A stretch of DNA of 64,000 nt from NCBI RefSeq assembly GCF_013375555.1, contig NZ_JABXWB010000001.1, positions 2,933,501 to 2,997,500 of the forward strand, written 5' to 3'. The position numbers and the translations under genes were made by a program. Within the stretch, counting starts at the first letter, position 1, and each line of letters opens with the position of its first letter. The notes under the pieces are model-generated. The model made no database searches and was not told the DNA's origin. It saw only the letters and a program-made list of their open reading frames with translations. Below, one piece after another: positions 26,595 to 35,536 of this stretch. The stretch is from Sphingobium sp. EM0848. GTDB taxonomy: Bacteria > Pseudomonadota > Alphaproteobacteria > Sphingomonadales > Sphingomonadaceae.

Positions 26595-27056
26595 GTGAAC
26601 GTGGTTGCTGAGATCAATGTGAGGTCGGTTTCGGATTATGCGCCGGAGGATGCGGCGCTGCTCTGCGCGGTGGGTCGTCTGGTCTGCGCCTGGACGATGC
26701 TGGAGCAGAGCCTGGAGGCCAAGATCGGTTTGATGCGGGAAGCCATGGGGGATGTGCGGACCGTGGGTGCCCGGACCCGTCCGGGCATGACGAAATTGAT
26801 GACCGAACTGCGGACCATGGTGTCGATGCGCGACCGGCGGAACGCCAGCGCGTTGATGGAAATATCGGATATCGAGCGCGACATGCAGAGGATCGACCGG
26901 TTCCGGTCGCTCATCATCGGCGGCTTTCAGCAGCCCGCGCCCGGCGGCTTCACATGCCGCGATACGCGGAATAACCAATCGCATGTCTCGCTTGAGCAAC
27001 TGGAAGCGGAGATTGGTTCGCTCGAAATGATGGCGCAGCGTCTGCTGGCCGTCTGA
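26595..27056 (+). CDS. Hypothetical protein
   Basis: 153 residues, mostly alpha-helical by appearance: [26 protein letters not shown] near the N terminus and [21 protein letters not shown] at the C terminus. No signal peptide or transmembrane segment is evident, and I recognise no family motif. Codon third positions are G/C-rich like the neighbours, which argues for a real gene. The start is GTG at 26595; the ribosome site is weak. It stands between the DUF1674 gene and galU, and is followed by a hairpin. Function unknown. Confidence 0.6.
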   Translation: MNVVAEINVRSVSDYAPEDAALLCAVGRLVCAWTMLEQSLEAKIGLMREAMGDVRTVGARTRPGMTKLMTELRTMVSMRDRRNASALMEISDIERDMQRIDRFRSLIIGGFQQPAPGGFTCRDTRNNQSHVSLEQLEAEIGSLEMMAQRLLAV

Positions 27057-27123
27057 ACGGGTTAAGTAATCCTCCATGCTTCATCTTTATGAGAGGGGCG
27101 GAATTTCTATCCGCACTGTTTTA

Positions 27124-27149
27124 AGCGGTTTTACTTTGAGTAAACCGCT
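27124..27149. terminator. Stem-loop between the hypothetical gene and galU
   Basis: AGCGGTTT (27124-27131) pairs with AAACCGCT (27142-27149). It lies about 70 bp after the unknown gene and 80 bp before galU. No U-tract follows directly, so termination is uncertain and it might shape the galU leader instead. Confidence 0.4.
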
Positions 27150-27226
27150 CTGCTATCCTTGATATCGCATTTCCCCCGGCCGCCCATAGGCAGCTTGGGA
27201 AATGCTTCAGCGAAAATGGAGACTTG

Positions 27227-28126
27227 ATGTCCTACAGACCGATTCGCAAAGCCGTTTTCCCTGTCGCGGGTCTCGGCACGCGCTTTCTTCCGGCAACCAA
27301 GTCGGTGCCCAAGGAGTTGCTGCCGGTCGTCGACCGTCCGCTGATCCAATATGCGGTCGACGAGGCGCGGGAAGCGGGGATCGAGCAGATGATCTTCGTC
27401 ACCGGCCGCGGCAAGGGCGCGATCGAGGATTATTTCGACATGGCCTATGAGGCCGAGGCGACGCAGCGCGAGCGGGGCAAGGACCTGTCCGCGCTGGAGG
27501 GCACGCGACTGTCGCCGGGCAATGCCGTGTTCCTGCGCCAGCAAGAGCCGCTGGGTCTGGGCCATGCCATTTGGTGCGCCCGTGACATTGTGGGCGACGA
27601 ACCCTTCGCCATCCTGTTGCCCGATGAGTTCATGAAGGGCGCGCCGGGACGGGGTTGCCTGAAGCAGATGGTCGAGGCCTATGACAAGGTTGGCGGCAAT
27701 CTGGTCTGTGCGCTGGAAGTGCCGATGGCCGAGACGCCGAGCTATGGCGTGATCGATCCGGGCAAGCGCGACGGTGCGCTGACCGAGGTGAAGGGGTTGG
27801 TGGAAAAGCCGGCGCCGGGCACGGCGCCGTCCAACCTGATCCTGCCGGGCCGTTATATCCTGCAGCCGGAAGTCATGAAGATCCTGGAAACGCAGGAAAA
27901 GGGTGCGGGCGGAGAGATTCAGCTGACCGACGCGATGGCATCGATGATCGGCGCCCAGCCTTTCCATGGCGTGACCTTCGACGGTCGCCGGTTCGATTGC
28001 GGGTCGAAGGCGGGCTATATCGAGGCCAATCTGGCGCTGGCGCTGGATCGCGAGGATATGGGCGACCATATCCGCAAGTTCGCGCTGGCCGAACTGGGCG
28101 TCAGCGGGATCGCCGCCGCGGCCTGA
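27227..28126 (+). CDS. galU: UTP-glucose-1-phosphate uridylyltransferase
   Basis: 299 residues. GalU makes UDP-glucose for exopolysaccharide, LPS and glycolipid synthesis. The nucleotidyltransferase signature GLGTRFLPATKSVPKELLPV, followed by the DRPLIQYAVDEA block, LPDEFM and FDCGSKAGYIEANLALAL, is complete. The ATG at 27227 is chosen with GGAG five bases before; an upstream TTG at 27224 adds one residue. It has 170 bp of upstream sequence to itself, so it is likely transcribed alone, and ends near a terminator. Confidence 0.96.
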   Translation: MSYRPIRKAVFPVAGLGTRFLPATKSVPKELLPVVDRPLIQYAVDEAREAGIEQMIFVTGRGKGAIEDYFDMAYEAEATQRERGKDLSALEGTRLSPGNAVFLRQQEPLGLGHAIWCARDIVGDEPFAILLPDEFMKGAPGRGCLKQMVEAYDKVGGNLVCALEVPMAETPSYGVIDPGKRDGALTEVKGLVEKPAPGTAPSNLILPGRYILQPEVMKILETQEKGAGGEIQLTDAMASMIGAQPFHGVTFDGRRFDCGSKAGYIEANLALALDREDMGDHIRKFALAELGVSGIAAAA

Positions 28127-28130
28127 TTGA

Positions 28131-28162
28131 CCCCTCCCTGCGTGAAGCGGGGGCGGGCTTTT
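28131..28162 (+). terminator. Probable galU terminator
   Basis: Imperfect GC-rich stem: CCCCTCCCTGC (28131-28141) against GCGGGGGCGGG (28147-28157), loop GTGAA, followed by CTTTTC on the plus strand. Confidence 0.45.
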
Positions 28163-28183
28163 CATTGTCGGGATCGAGGCCGT

Positions 28184-28768
28184 TCAGAACGGCACTTCGT
28201 CATCCAGATCATTGTCGAAATTCGGGCCGCCCGCGTTGCCGCGACCGCCGCCCGAGGAGCGGTTGGAGCCGCCGCCGAAGCTGCCGCCACCGCCGCCGAA
28301 ATCGTCATAATCATTGCCGCCGCTAAAGCCGCCCGAGCTGGCGCCCCAGTCGCTGCCGCCCTGCGAACGGCCGCCGCCACCACCATAGCCACCGCCCTGG
28401 CCGCCACCGCCGCCCGGCGCGCCGTCCAGCATGGTCAGCACCGCGCTCGGACCCTGCAGCACGACTTCGGTGGTGTAGCGGTCATTGCCCGACTGGTCCT
28501 GCCATTTGCGGGTGCGCAACTGACCTTCGAGATAAACCTTCGATCCCTTGCGCAGGAAGCGTTCGGCGACGCCCGCCAGCCCTTCGGAGAAGATCGCGAC
28601 GCTGTGCCATTCGGTGCGCTCCTTGCGCTCGCCGGACATGCGGTCTTTCCATGTTTCGGAGGTCGCGATGCGCAGGTTGCACACCTTGCCGCCATTCTGG
28701 AAGCTCTTCACTTCCGGGTCAGCGCCCAGATTGCCTACCAGAATGACCTTGTTGACCGAACCCGCCAT
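28184..28768 (-). CDS. ssb: Single-stranded DNA-binding protein
   Basis: 194 residues. The N-terminal OB-fold shows [40 protein letters not shown] and [21 protein letters not shown] long glycine-rich linker ([18 protein letters not shown]) leads to the acidic tip DLDDEVPF, which recruits repair and replication proteins. The protein coats ssDNA as a tetramer. It is slightly longer than E. coli SSB because of the linker. It has its own short upstream region on the minus strand and converges on galU. Confidence 0.97.
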   Translation of the reverse strand: MAGSVNKVILVGNLGADPEVKSFQNGGKVCNLRIATSETWKDRMSGERKERTEWHSVAIFSEGLAGVAERFLRKGSKVYLEGQLRTRKWQDQSGNDRYTTEVVLQGPSAVLTMLDGAPGGGGGQGGGYGGGGGRSQGGSDWGASSGGFSGGNDYDDFGGGGGSFGGGSNRSSGGGRGNAGGPNFDNDLDDEVPF

Positions 28769-28818
28769 GTTTCCTCCGATGCGTTAGCCGGTCCTTATAG
28801 AACGCTCTCGGGCGGACG

Positions 28819-30675
28819 CTACCCTAAACCGAGCGCCACGGCGGTCCAATAAGTCAGCCCGGCGGCGGCATAGGCCAGCGCGAACAGATAGCCGATCATG
28901 AACATCGGCCATTTCCATCCATTGGTTTCCCGGCGGGTGACGGCGATGGTGGAAATGCACTGCGGCGCGAAGACGAACCAGGCGAGGAAGGCCAGCGCGG
29001 TCGCCAGCGACCAATGGCCTTGCAGCCGCTCCCCCAGGGTGCGGTTCAGCGCAGCCTCGTCATCGCCCGCGTCGATCGCATAGACGGTGGCGATGGCTGA
29101 AACGGCGACTTCGCGCGCCGCCATGGAGGGCAGCAGGGCAAGGCTGATGTCGCGGTTGAAGCCGATCGGTTCGACCAGCACATGGATGCCGCCCGCGATC
29201 CGGCCCGCAATGCTATATTCGCTCTGGCGCACGCCGGCCGGCGCCTGCGGGAAGCTGGCCAGCACCCAGAGGATGATGTTGGTCATCAGGATGATGGTGC
29301 CCGCGCGCTTCAGGAAGATGACCGCGCGCTGCCACAGGCCGATGACGATATCCTGCGGGCGGGGCCACTGATATTTCGGCATTTCCATCAGGAAGCCGCC
29401 GCTTTGCCCCTTGGTCACGGTGAGGCGCAGCGCCCAGGCGGCGATCATCGCGCCGACGATGCCGGTGACATAGAGCAGGAACAGCACCAGCCCCTGCAGG
29501 CCGATGCCCGGCCCCACGCTGCGCGCCGGGATGAAGGCGGCGATGATGAGGCCATAGACCGGCAGCCGCGCCGAACAGGTCATCATCGGCGCGATCAGGA
29601 TGGTGGTCAGCCGGTCCTTGGAATCGGAAATGGTGCGGGTCGCCATGATCCCCGGCACTGCGCAGGCAAAGGAGGAGAGGAGCGGGATGAAGGCCCGGCC
29701 CGACAGGCCGACCCGCGCCATCATCGCATCCATCAGGAAGGCGGCGCGGGCCATATAGCCGGTCGCCTCCAGCATCAGGATGAAGAAGAAGAGAATGAGG
29801 ATCTGCGGCAGGAACACCACGACCGCGCCGACGCCGCCGACCACGCCCTGCAACAGAAAGTCGTGGAAGATGCCCGGCGGCAGGATGGCGGTGATGGTTT
29901 CGCCCAGCGCCGTGACCCAGCCTTCCATCATGTCCGCGGGCGCGGCGGCCCAGCTGAACACCGCCTGGAACATCACGAACAGCAGCGCCAGCAGGATGAT
30001 GAAGCCGGCGACGGGATGCAGCAACACGCGGTCGACCGCCGCCGTCATCCGGCGGGAGGGGGTTTCGCGGACGATGGCGGCGCGGGCGATGCGGCGCGCT
30101 TCCTTGCGCAGGCCGTCGAAATCAAGCTGGTCGGTCGAGCGGCGGATTCTCCCCGCGCTGCCGTCCAGCATCGATTCCAGTTCGGTGCGCAGATGGTCGA
30201 GGCCGCGCTTGCGCACCGCGACGGTGGAGATCACCGGCACGCCCAGTTCGCGCGAGAGGATATTGGCGTCCAGTTCCAGCCCGTCGCGGGTGGCGAGATC
30301 GACCATGTTGAGCGCCACCACGGTCGGCAGGCCGAGCGCGATGAGCTCCAGCGCGAAGCGGAGATGATTGTCGAGATTGGAGGCGTCGACCACCACCACC
30401 AGCGCATCGGGCAGGCGTTCGCCCTGCTGCTTGCCCAGAATGACGTCGCGCGTCACCTGCTCGTCGGGGCTGGTGGGATTGAGGCTGTAGGTGCCGGGCA
30501 GGTCGACCAGCTCGATCGGGCGGCCATCCGAGAGGGAGAAGCGGCCCGCCTTGCGCTCCACGGTGACGCCGGGATAATTGCCCAGCTTCTGCCGCGCGCC
30601 GGTCAGGGCGTTGAACAAGGCGCTCTTGCCGGCATTGGGATTGCCGACCAGCGCGATCAGCGGCAGGCCGGTCAT
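28819..30675 (-). CDS. feoB: Ferrous iron transporter B
   Basis: 618 residues. An N-terminal GTPase domain has G1 GNPNAGKSALFN, G3 DLPGTYSLNP and G4 NMVD, followed by a membrane domain of about eight or more helices with two gate-like regions. It imports Fe2+ across the inner membrane. Length is at the short end for the family (E. coli FeoB is 773), mainly from a compact C terminus. Its start overlaps the feoA stop by 4 bp (30672-30675), so the two are coupled. A Fur-like box precedes feoA. Confidence 0.95.
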   Translation of the reverse strand: MTGLPLIALVGNPNAGKSALFNALTGARQKLGNYPGVTVERKAGRFSLSDGRPIELVDLPGTYSLNPTSPDEQVTRDVILGKQQGERLPDALVVVVDASNLDNHLRFALELIALGLPTVVALNMVDLATRDGLELDANILSRELGVPVISTVAVRKRGLDHLRTELESMLDGSAGRIRRSTDQLDFDGLRKEARRIARAAIVRETPSRRMTAAVDRVLLHPVAGFIILLALLFVMFQAVFSWAAAPADMMEGWVTALGETITAILPPGIFHDFLLQGVVGGVGAVVVFLPQILILFFFILMLEATGYMARAAFLMDAMMARVGLSGRAFIPLLSSFACAVPGIMATRTISDSKDRLTTILIAPMMTCSARLPVYGLIIAAFIPARSVGPGIGLQGLVLFLLYVTGIVGAMIAAWALRLTVTKGQSGGFLMEMPKYQWPRPQDIVIGLWQRAVIFLKRAGTIILMTNIILWVLASFPQAPAGVRQSEYSIAGRIAGGIHVLVEPIGFNRDISLALLPSMAAREVAVSAIATVYAIDAGDDEAALNRTLGERLQGHWSLATALAFLAWFVFAPQCISTIAVTRRETNGWKWPMFMIGYLFALAYAAAGLTYWTAVALGLG

Positions 30676-30956
30676 GCGTCGCTGTCCGGCGCGCTATCCG
30701 GGCCGGTCCGGACCGTGATCGCGGCGGCATGGTTGCGGCGCATCGCCACGGTCATGCGGCCGACCTTGCAGGCGATGGGGCCACGGCCCAAGAGCCCGCC
30801 ATGATGCAGCGCCTCCACACTGGCGCCTTCGCACAGGCCGAATTCGCGAAGCCGCTGTCCATCGGACGCGGACAGGGCATTCCAGTCGATCAGGTCCACA
30901 TAAGCGGGTTGGCGCAGCGGCAGGTCGGTCAGGCGCAAGGATAAGGCACTCGTCAA
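30672..30956 (-). CDS. feoA: Ferrous iron transport protein A
   Basis: 94 residues with an SH3-like FeoA fold: LREFGLCEGASVEALHHGGL is the characteristic central stretch. It is a cytosolic partner that supports FeoB. The first in-frame start is TTG at 30956, and downstream TTG or CTG codons cannot be excluded, so the exact N terminus is uncertain. It overlaps feoB by 4 bp. Expression is probably iron-regulated, because a Fur-like palindrome lies immediately upstream. Confidence 0.88.
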   Translation of the reverse strand: MTSALSLRLTDLPLRQPAYVDLIDWNALSASDGQRLREFGLCEGASVEALHHGGLLGRGPIACKVGRMTVAMRRNHAAAITVRTGPDSAPDSDA

Positions 30957-30963
30957 AAACTTC

Positions 30964-30978
30964 TGCGAGTGACTATCA
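30964..30978. promoter_or_regulatory. Candidate Fur box before feoAB
   Basis: TGCGAGT-G-ACTATCA (30964-30978) fits the 7-1-7 Fur pattern TGATAAT-N-ATTATCA with ten of fourteen arm positions. It lies eight bases upstream of the feoA start. The position before an iron transporter makes Fur control likely, by inference. Confidence 0.5.
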
Positions 30979-31025
30979 ATACCGATTGCAAAAGGCCAGT
31001 GCGAATCGCTGTCATCTGGCGCGGG

Positions 31026-31691
31026 TCAGATGGCGGGGTAACGCAGCCGACCGATGAAGCGCGACAGGCTGAGCCGCTCGCCGCCGCCAATGCCCTTCCA
31101 TTGGGCCTTGGCCCGTTCGAAGCGCATCACTCCTTCGATCCGCCGGGCCAGGAAAGCGCGGGTTTCTGCCCAGTCCTCACTCTCGTCATCGACGAAAACC
31201 AGCAGGGTCGCGGCATAGACCCCCGCCAGCGTCATGCGCTTGCTATAGTGATTGAGGTCGGTCGACTCATCGCCCGCCGCGCGCCACATGCCGTCCGCCG
31301 CGCGCCAGCCCAGCTTTGCGGCGCGGGCAGCATTTCTGGGCATGGCAAGGATCGCCTGAGCGCGGCGCAGCGCTTCGCGATCCCGCGCCAGCAAGGTGAG
31401 GCGGGTTTCGACGAGCGCGATGATGCGTTTGCGAATCGAAAGAGTCGCCAGCTTTTCAGGCGGCAGCTTGGCCAGCATCCGCGCATCGATGCTGGCGAAC
31501 CAGGCATCGATCATGTCCACGGTCGCGCCTGGAAAGGCGAGCGCGGCGATATCCGGATCGATGCCGCATTGTTCCGCCGCCATGGTCACGGCCTCCGCGC
31601 GCCAGCCGTCGAAGGCGGCGTGGCGCGGCAATATCGGGGCGAGCGCGGCGCGCACTTCGTCCAGCGTCATGTCTTCGTGCGTCGGGGTCAT
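31026..31691 (-). CDS. COQ9 family protein
   Basis: 221 residues. The conserved RAALAPILPRHAAFDGWRAEAV start, the DMIDAWFA segment and the late FERAKAQWKG region match the COQ9 family, which in eukaryotes binds lipid and helps COQ7 hydroxylate ubiquinone precursors. Ubiquinone support is the inferred role. I chose the ATG at 31691; an upstream frame extension has no coding character. Ten bases separate it from the EamA gene upstream, so the two are probably co-transcribed. It ends close to the feoA region. Confidence 0.85.
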   Translation of the reverse strand: MTPTHEDMTLDEVRAALAPILPRHAAFDGWRAEAVTMAAEQCGIDPDIAALAFPGATVDMIDAWFASIDARMLAKLPPEKLATLSIRKRIIALVETRLTLLARDREALRRAQAILAMPRNAARAAKLGWRAADGMWRAAGDESTDLNHYSKRMTLAGVYAATLLVFVDDESEDWAETRAFLARRIEGVMRFERAKAQWKGIGGGERLSLSRFIGRLRYPAI

Positions 31692-31701
31692 GGGCGGGGT
31701 T

Positions 31702-32583
31702 CTACGCCCGGCCGGGCAGGCGCACAAGCACCAGCGCCACACCCACCGCGCAGGCGCCGAGCAGGTCTGCGGGGGTCAACAGTTCGTGGAAGAGGACCCA
31801 GCCGAGCAGCGCCGAAACCACGGGTTGCAGCAACAGGCTGAGGCCCAGCACCAGCGGCGGGAACCAGGCGATGGCATAGGTCAGCAGACCCTGACCGATG
31901 AGCTGGCTGGACAAAGCGAGGGCGATCACCGGGGTCCAGTTGCCCGGCAACACCCGCTCGCCCAGCCAGAGGGCGAGCAGCAGCAAGGGCAGCGCGCCGG
32001 TAAGGCTGGACCCGGCCAATATCGACCAACTGTCCAGCCGCCGCCGGACATTCTGCACCACCAGAAGATAGCCGGTGTAAAATGTCCCCGCGAGCAGGCA
32101 GAACAGGTCGCCGCGCAGATAGCGCGGGGAGAGTTCATAGCTGCCGCCCATCATGATCGCTGCACCGATGGCCGCAAGAATCAGCGCGATCGCCTGCGGC
32201 GCGCGGGGGATTTGGCGCAGCACCAGCAGACCCCAGAGCGGCAGGAGGATAGCGCTCATATTGCCGAAAATGGCGGCGTTGGTGACCTTGGTCAGTGGAA
32301 TGCCCAGATGCCAGGTGGCGAGGTCGGCGGCGAAGAACAGCCCGGCCAGCAGCATCGCGCCGCAATCGCGGGCACCGGGGCGCGCGGCCCTCAGGCCCGG
32401 CAGCGCCAGCAACAGCAGGAAGGGCAGGGCCAGCGTCAGCCGCCAGAACGCCGCCGCCACCGGCCCCACGTCGGACAGGCGCACCAGCACCGGCCCCAGA
32501 GGCAGGATGACATTAGCCAGAATCAGCGCCGGGAAAGCAAATCTTGGGCCGCGAGCGCGGGGGGTGGGGGTTGAAGGGGCCAT
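31702..32583 (-). CDS. EamA-type drug/metabolite transporter
   Basis: 293 residues with about ten transmembrane segments arranged as two EamA repeats. The first repeat contains LATWHLGIPLTKVTNAAIFG, typical of DMT exporters, and the second ends GLSLLLQPVVSALLGWVLFHE followed by LTPADLLGACAVG. Substrate is unknown; relatives export amino acids or metabolites. The ATG at 32583 is divergent from the OYE gene, and the OYE operator-like palindrome lies 36 bp upstream of it, so the same regulator could act on both. COQ9 follows it. Confidence 0.9.
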   Translation of the reverse strand: MAPSTPTPRARGPRFAFPALILANVILPLGPVLVRLSDVGPVAAAFWRLTLALPFLLLLALPGLRAARPGARDCGAMLLAGLFFAADLATWHLGIPLTKVTNAAIFGNMSAILLPLWGLLVLRQIPRAPQAIALILAAIGAAIMMGGSYELSPRYLRGDLFCLLAGTFYTGYLLVVQNVRRRLDSWSILAGSSLTGALPLLLLALWLGERVLPGNWTPVIALALSSQLIGQGLLTYAIAWFPPLVLGLSLLLQPVVSALLGWVLFHELLTPADLLGACAVGVALVLVRLPGRA

Positions 32584-32618
32584 GGCGGCTCCCTAGCTGG
32601 CTTCAGCATCGATGTCCC

Positions 32619-32633
32619 GTTGCAATTTGCAAC
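32619..32633. promoter_or_regulatory. Perfect 15-bp operator-like palindrome before OYE gene
   Basis: GTTGCAA-T-TTGCAAC is a perfect 7-1-7 palindrome, 20 bp upstream of the OYE start and 36 bp from the divergent EamA start. Such a site suits a small dimeric repressor sensing electrophiles, but no regulator gene is adjacent. Confidence 0.6.
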
Positions 32634-32652
32634 TTTTGAGAGGGAATTGTTC

Positions 32653-33732
32653 ATGGCCAATCTGTTCGAACCCGTACAGCTAGGCGCCGTCCACGCACCC
32701 AATCGCGTGCTGATGGCGCCGCTGACCCGCGCCCGCGCGACGCGCGGGCATGTGCCCACGCCGATCATGGCGGATTATTATCGGCAACGCGCTTCGGCGG
32801 GCCTCATCATCAGCGAAGGCATCGGCGTGTCCCAGCAGGGCATGGGCTGGCCCCATGCCGCCGGTCTCTGGTCCGCCGAGCAGGTCGAAGCGTGGAAGCC
32901 GGTGACGGCGGCGGTCCATGAGGCGGGCGGGCGGATCTTCGCCCAGCTCTGGCATATGGGGCGGCTGGTCCATTCAAGCGTGACGGGCGAGCAGCCGGTT
33001 GCGCCCAGCCCCATCACCGCGCCCGGCCATGCGCATACCTACGAGGGCAACAAGCCCTATGAACAGCCCCGCGCGCTTAGCGTCACCGAGATTTCGGCGC
33101 TGGTCGAGAGCTTTGTGGCCGCGGCGCGCAATGCGATTGCGGCGGGGTTCGACGGGGTGCAGATTCATGGCGCCAACGGCTATCTGATCGACGAATTCCT
33201 GCGCGACGGCGCCAACAGGCGGGAAGATGAATATGGCGGTTCGCCGACAAATCGCGTGCGGCTGCTGAAGGAAATCACCCAGGCGGTGGCCGACGCCATC
33301 GGCGCAGGCCGGACGGCGGTGCGCCTGTCGCTGAACGGCGATTCGCAGGGCACTGACGACAGCAATCCGGCCAGTCTTTCGCTGGCGGTGGCGCAGGCGC
33401 TGGAGCCGATCGGTATCGCCTTCCTCGAACTGCGCGAATTGCGGCCGGACGGCACGCGGGGCGCCAGCGACGTGCCGCGCCAGTCGCCGCTGATCCGCCG
33501 CTATTTCACCGGACCGCTGGTGCTCAACAGCGATTATGACGTGGTTCGGGCGCATGCCGATCTGGATAGCGGGCTGGCGCAGGCGATCAGCTTCGGGCGG
33601 TCCTTCATCGCCAATCCCGACCTGCCGGAACGCCTCTCCACCGGTGCGCCGCTCAACGACATAGAGCAGGCGACGCTCTACACGCAGGGCGCCGAAGGCT
33701 ATGTCGACTATCCGGCGCTGGAAGCGGCCTGA
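32653..33732 (+). CDS. Old Yellow Enzyme-type alkene reductase
   Basis: 359 residues, an FMN-dependent TIM barrel that reduces activated C=C bonds such as enones, maleimides and some nitro compounds. Features: MANLFEPVQLGAVHAPNRVLMAPLTRARA, the HGANGYLIDEFLRDGANRRED-like region containing the H/N substrate pair, and YGGSPTNRVRL. Likely NemA/XenB-like. The ATG at 32653 follows AGAGGG at good spacing; an earlier in-frame TTG (32620) would place the operator inside the gene. The palindrome at 32619-32633 is just upstream. It ends before a strong terminator. Confidence 0.93.
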   Translation: MANLFEPVQLGAVHAPNRVLMAPLTRARATRGHVPTPIMADYYRQRASAGLIISEGIGVSQQGMGWPHAAGLWSAEQVEAWKPVTAAVHEAGGRIFAQLWHMGRLVHSSVTGEQPVAPSPITAPGHAHTYEGNKPYEQPRALSVTEISALVESFVAAARNAIAAGFDGVQIHGANGYLIDEFLRDGANRREDEYGGSPTNRVRLLKEITQAVADAIGAGRTAVRLSLNGDSQGTDDSNPASLSLAVAQALEPIGIAFLELRELRPDGTRGASDVPRQSPLIRRYFTGPLVLNSDYDVVRAHADLDSGLAQAISFGRSFIANPDLPERLSTGAPLNDIEQATLYTQGAEGYVDYPALEAA

Positions 33733-33743
33733 ACAATAAAAAA

Positions 33744-33770
33744 GGGGCCGCGCAGCGGCGGCCCCTTTAT
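33744..33770. terminator. Bidirectional terminator between OYE gene and ribH
   Basis: GGGGCCGC (33744-33751) pairs with GCGGCCCC (33758-33765). A-run precedes and T-run follows, so it can end the OYE gene on the plus strand and ribH on the minus strand. Confidence 0.85.
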
Positions 33771-33784
33771 CGTTGACGCGCCTG

Positions 33785-34207
33785 TCAGGCGCCGAATTTT
33801 TCGCGCAGGGCGAGCATGGCGATGGCCGCCTTGGCCGCTTCGCCGCCCTTGTCCTTTTCGGTGCTGCGGGCGCGGGTCAGGGCCTGCGCCTCATTCTCGA
33901 CCGTCAGGATGCCATTGCCGATGGCGATGCCGTCCATGCTGAGCGCCATCAGGCCGCGCGCGCTTTCGTTCGACACCACTTCGAAATGATAGGTTTCGCC
34001 ACGGATCACCACGCCGATGGCGACGAAGCCGTCATAGCGGCCGCTTTCCGCCGCCAACGCCACCGCGCCGGGGATTTCCAGCGCGCCGGGAACCGTCACC
34101 ACCTCATATTTATGCCCTTCCGCCTCCAGCGCGGCGGCCGCGCCCTCGATCAGCAGGTCATTGAGATGGTCGTAGAAGCGCGCTTCGACGATCAGGAATT
34201 TTGCCAT
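33785..34207 (-). CDS. ribH: 6,7-dimethyl-8-ribityllumazine synthase
   Basis: 140 residues. It condenses 5-amino-6-ribitylaminouracil with dihydroxybutanone phosphate to make the riboflavin precursor lumazine. Motifs: [16 protein letters not shown] at the N terminus, [17 protein letters not shown], and [20 protein letters not shown] with the catalytic histidine. Length is slightly short of the usual 150-160 but complete at both ends. It follows ribBX by 11 bp on the minus strand, as the last gene of the rib cluster. Confidence 0.95.
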   Translation of the reverse strand: MAKFLIVEARFYDHLNDLLIEGAAAALEAEGHKYEVVTVPGALEIPGAVALAAESGRYDGFVAIGVVIRGETYHFEVVSNESARGLMALSMDGIAIGNGILTVENEAQALTRARSTEKDKGGEAAKAAIAMLALREKFGA

Positions 34208-34218
34208 GTCGGATATCC

Positions 34219-35502
34219 TTAAAGCTCGATCGACCGTTGCCCAACCACGGCAAGGTCATAGCCGTCAAGCGCGATCAGGCTGTGATGGCTGTTGCTGAGC
34301 AGGATCATGTCGTGCACGCCCAGATCGGCCAGGATTTGCGCCCCGACGCCATAGTCGCGCAGCTCGTCCATGCCCGTGCCCGATTGTCCGGCATGATGGC
34401 GCAGGATGCGGCTGATGAATTCGCCCGGCGCCTGGCTGGTCAGGGCGACGATGATGCCCGAACCATGGTCGGCGATGAGTTCCATCGACTTGGCGAGCAG
34501 GCCGTTGCGCGGGCCGTTGGCGCCATAGACATCGTCCAGCAGCGAAAGCTGGTGCATGCGGACCAGCGTCGGCTCGTCGGCGCTCACATTGCCCTTTTGC
34601 AGTACGAGCTGCTCGGTCTGGGTCGCCTTGTTGTAGAAGCTGATCGCCTTCCAGTCTCCGCCCCACTGGCTGCTGAAGACGGTCTCGGCGCGGCGTTCGA
34701 CCATATGGTCGTGGCGACGGCGATAGGCGATCAGGTCGCGGATCGTGCCGATCTTCATCTTGTGCTTCTGCGCGAAGGGGATGAGGTCGTCGAGCCGCGC
34801 CATCGTGCCGTCATCCTTCATCACCTCGCAGATGACGCCGGAAGGATTGAGCCCGGCAAGGCGGGCGACATCGACCGCCGCCTCGGTATGGCCGGTGCGC
34901 ACCAGCACGCCGCCATCCTTGGCGACCAGCGGGAAAACATGGCCGGGGGTGACGATGTCGTCGCGCCCCTTCGACCCGTCGATCGCGACCGAGACGGTGC
35001 GGGCGCGGTCGGCGGCGCTGATGCCGGTGGTGACGCCTTCGCGCGCCTCGATCGACACGGTGAAGGCGGTTTCGTGGCGGGTGCCGTTGTTGCGGCTCAT
35101 GAGGTCGAGGCCGAGTTCGTCGACCCGCGCCTTGGTCATCGCCAGGCAGATGAGGCCGCGGCCATGGGTGGCCATGAAGTTGATCGCGTCGGGCGTCGCC
35201 ATCTGCGCGGGGATGACGAGGTCGCCTTCATTTTCCCGATCCTCGTCATCGACCAGGATGAACATGCGGCCGTTGCGGGCTTCATTGATGATCTCTTCCG
35301 GACTGGCGAGCGCGGTGCCGCCTTCGCGCTTGGCGAGATAGGCTTCCAGCTTGCCCAGGGTGTCCGCCGTGGGATTCCAGTCCGCCTCACCCAGCTTGCG
35401 CAGCGAATTGGCGTGCAGTCCGGCCGCGCGGGCGAGGCCGGAACGGGACATGCCGCCTTCATGGACGAGCGAGCGGACGGTATCGATGAGTGCCGAAGAC
35501 AT
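34219..35502 (-). CDS. ribBX: XRE-like HTH fused to DHBP synthase and degenerate GTP cyclohydrolase II domain (RibBX)
   Basis: 427 residues. Residues about 1-60 form helices with the pattern [20 protein letters not shown] followed by [12 protein letters not shown], as in XRE/lambda-repressor HTH domains. DHBP synthase follows ([49 protein letters not shown]). The C-terminal third aligns with GTP cyclohydrolase II (late [14 protein letters not shown]) but lacks all three zinc cysteines and the GRGIGL-type block, like RibBX proteins described in rhizobia. So it should make dihydroxybutanone phosphate, not open GTP. A ribosome site GGAG lies eight bases before the ATG. An unusual palindrome covers its promoter region, suggesting self-repression (inference). 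Confidence 0.9.
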   Translation of the reverse strand: MSSALIDTVRSLVHEGGMSRSGLARAAGLHANSLRKLGEADWNPTADTLGKLEAYLAKREGGTALASPEEIINEARNGRMFILVDDEDRENEGDLVIPAQMATPDAINFMATHGRGLICLAMTKARVDELGLDLMSRNNGTRHETAFTVSIEAREGVTTGISAADRARTVSVAIDGSKGRDDIVTPGHVFPLVAKDGGVLVRTGHTEAAVDVARLAGLNPSGVICEVMKDDGTMARLDDLIPFAQKHKMKIGTIRDLIAYRRRHDHMVERRAETVFSSQWGGDWKAISFYNKATQTEQLVLQKGNVSADEPTLVRMHQLSLLDDVYGANGPRNGLLAKSMELIADHGSGIIVALTSQAPGEFISRILRHHAGQSGTGMDELRDYGVGAQILADLGVHDMILLSNSHHSLIALDGYDLAVVGQRSIEL

Positions 35503-35536
35503 GGGAACGACTCCTTACCCGGATGGGCTTGGCGTC

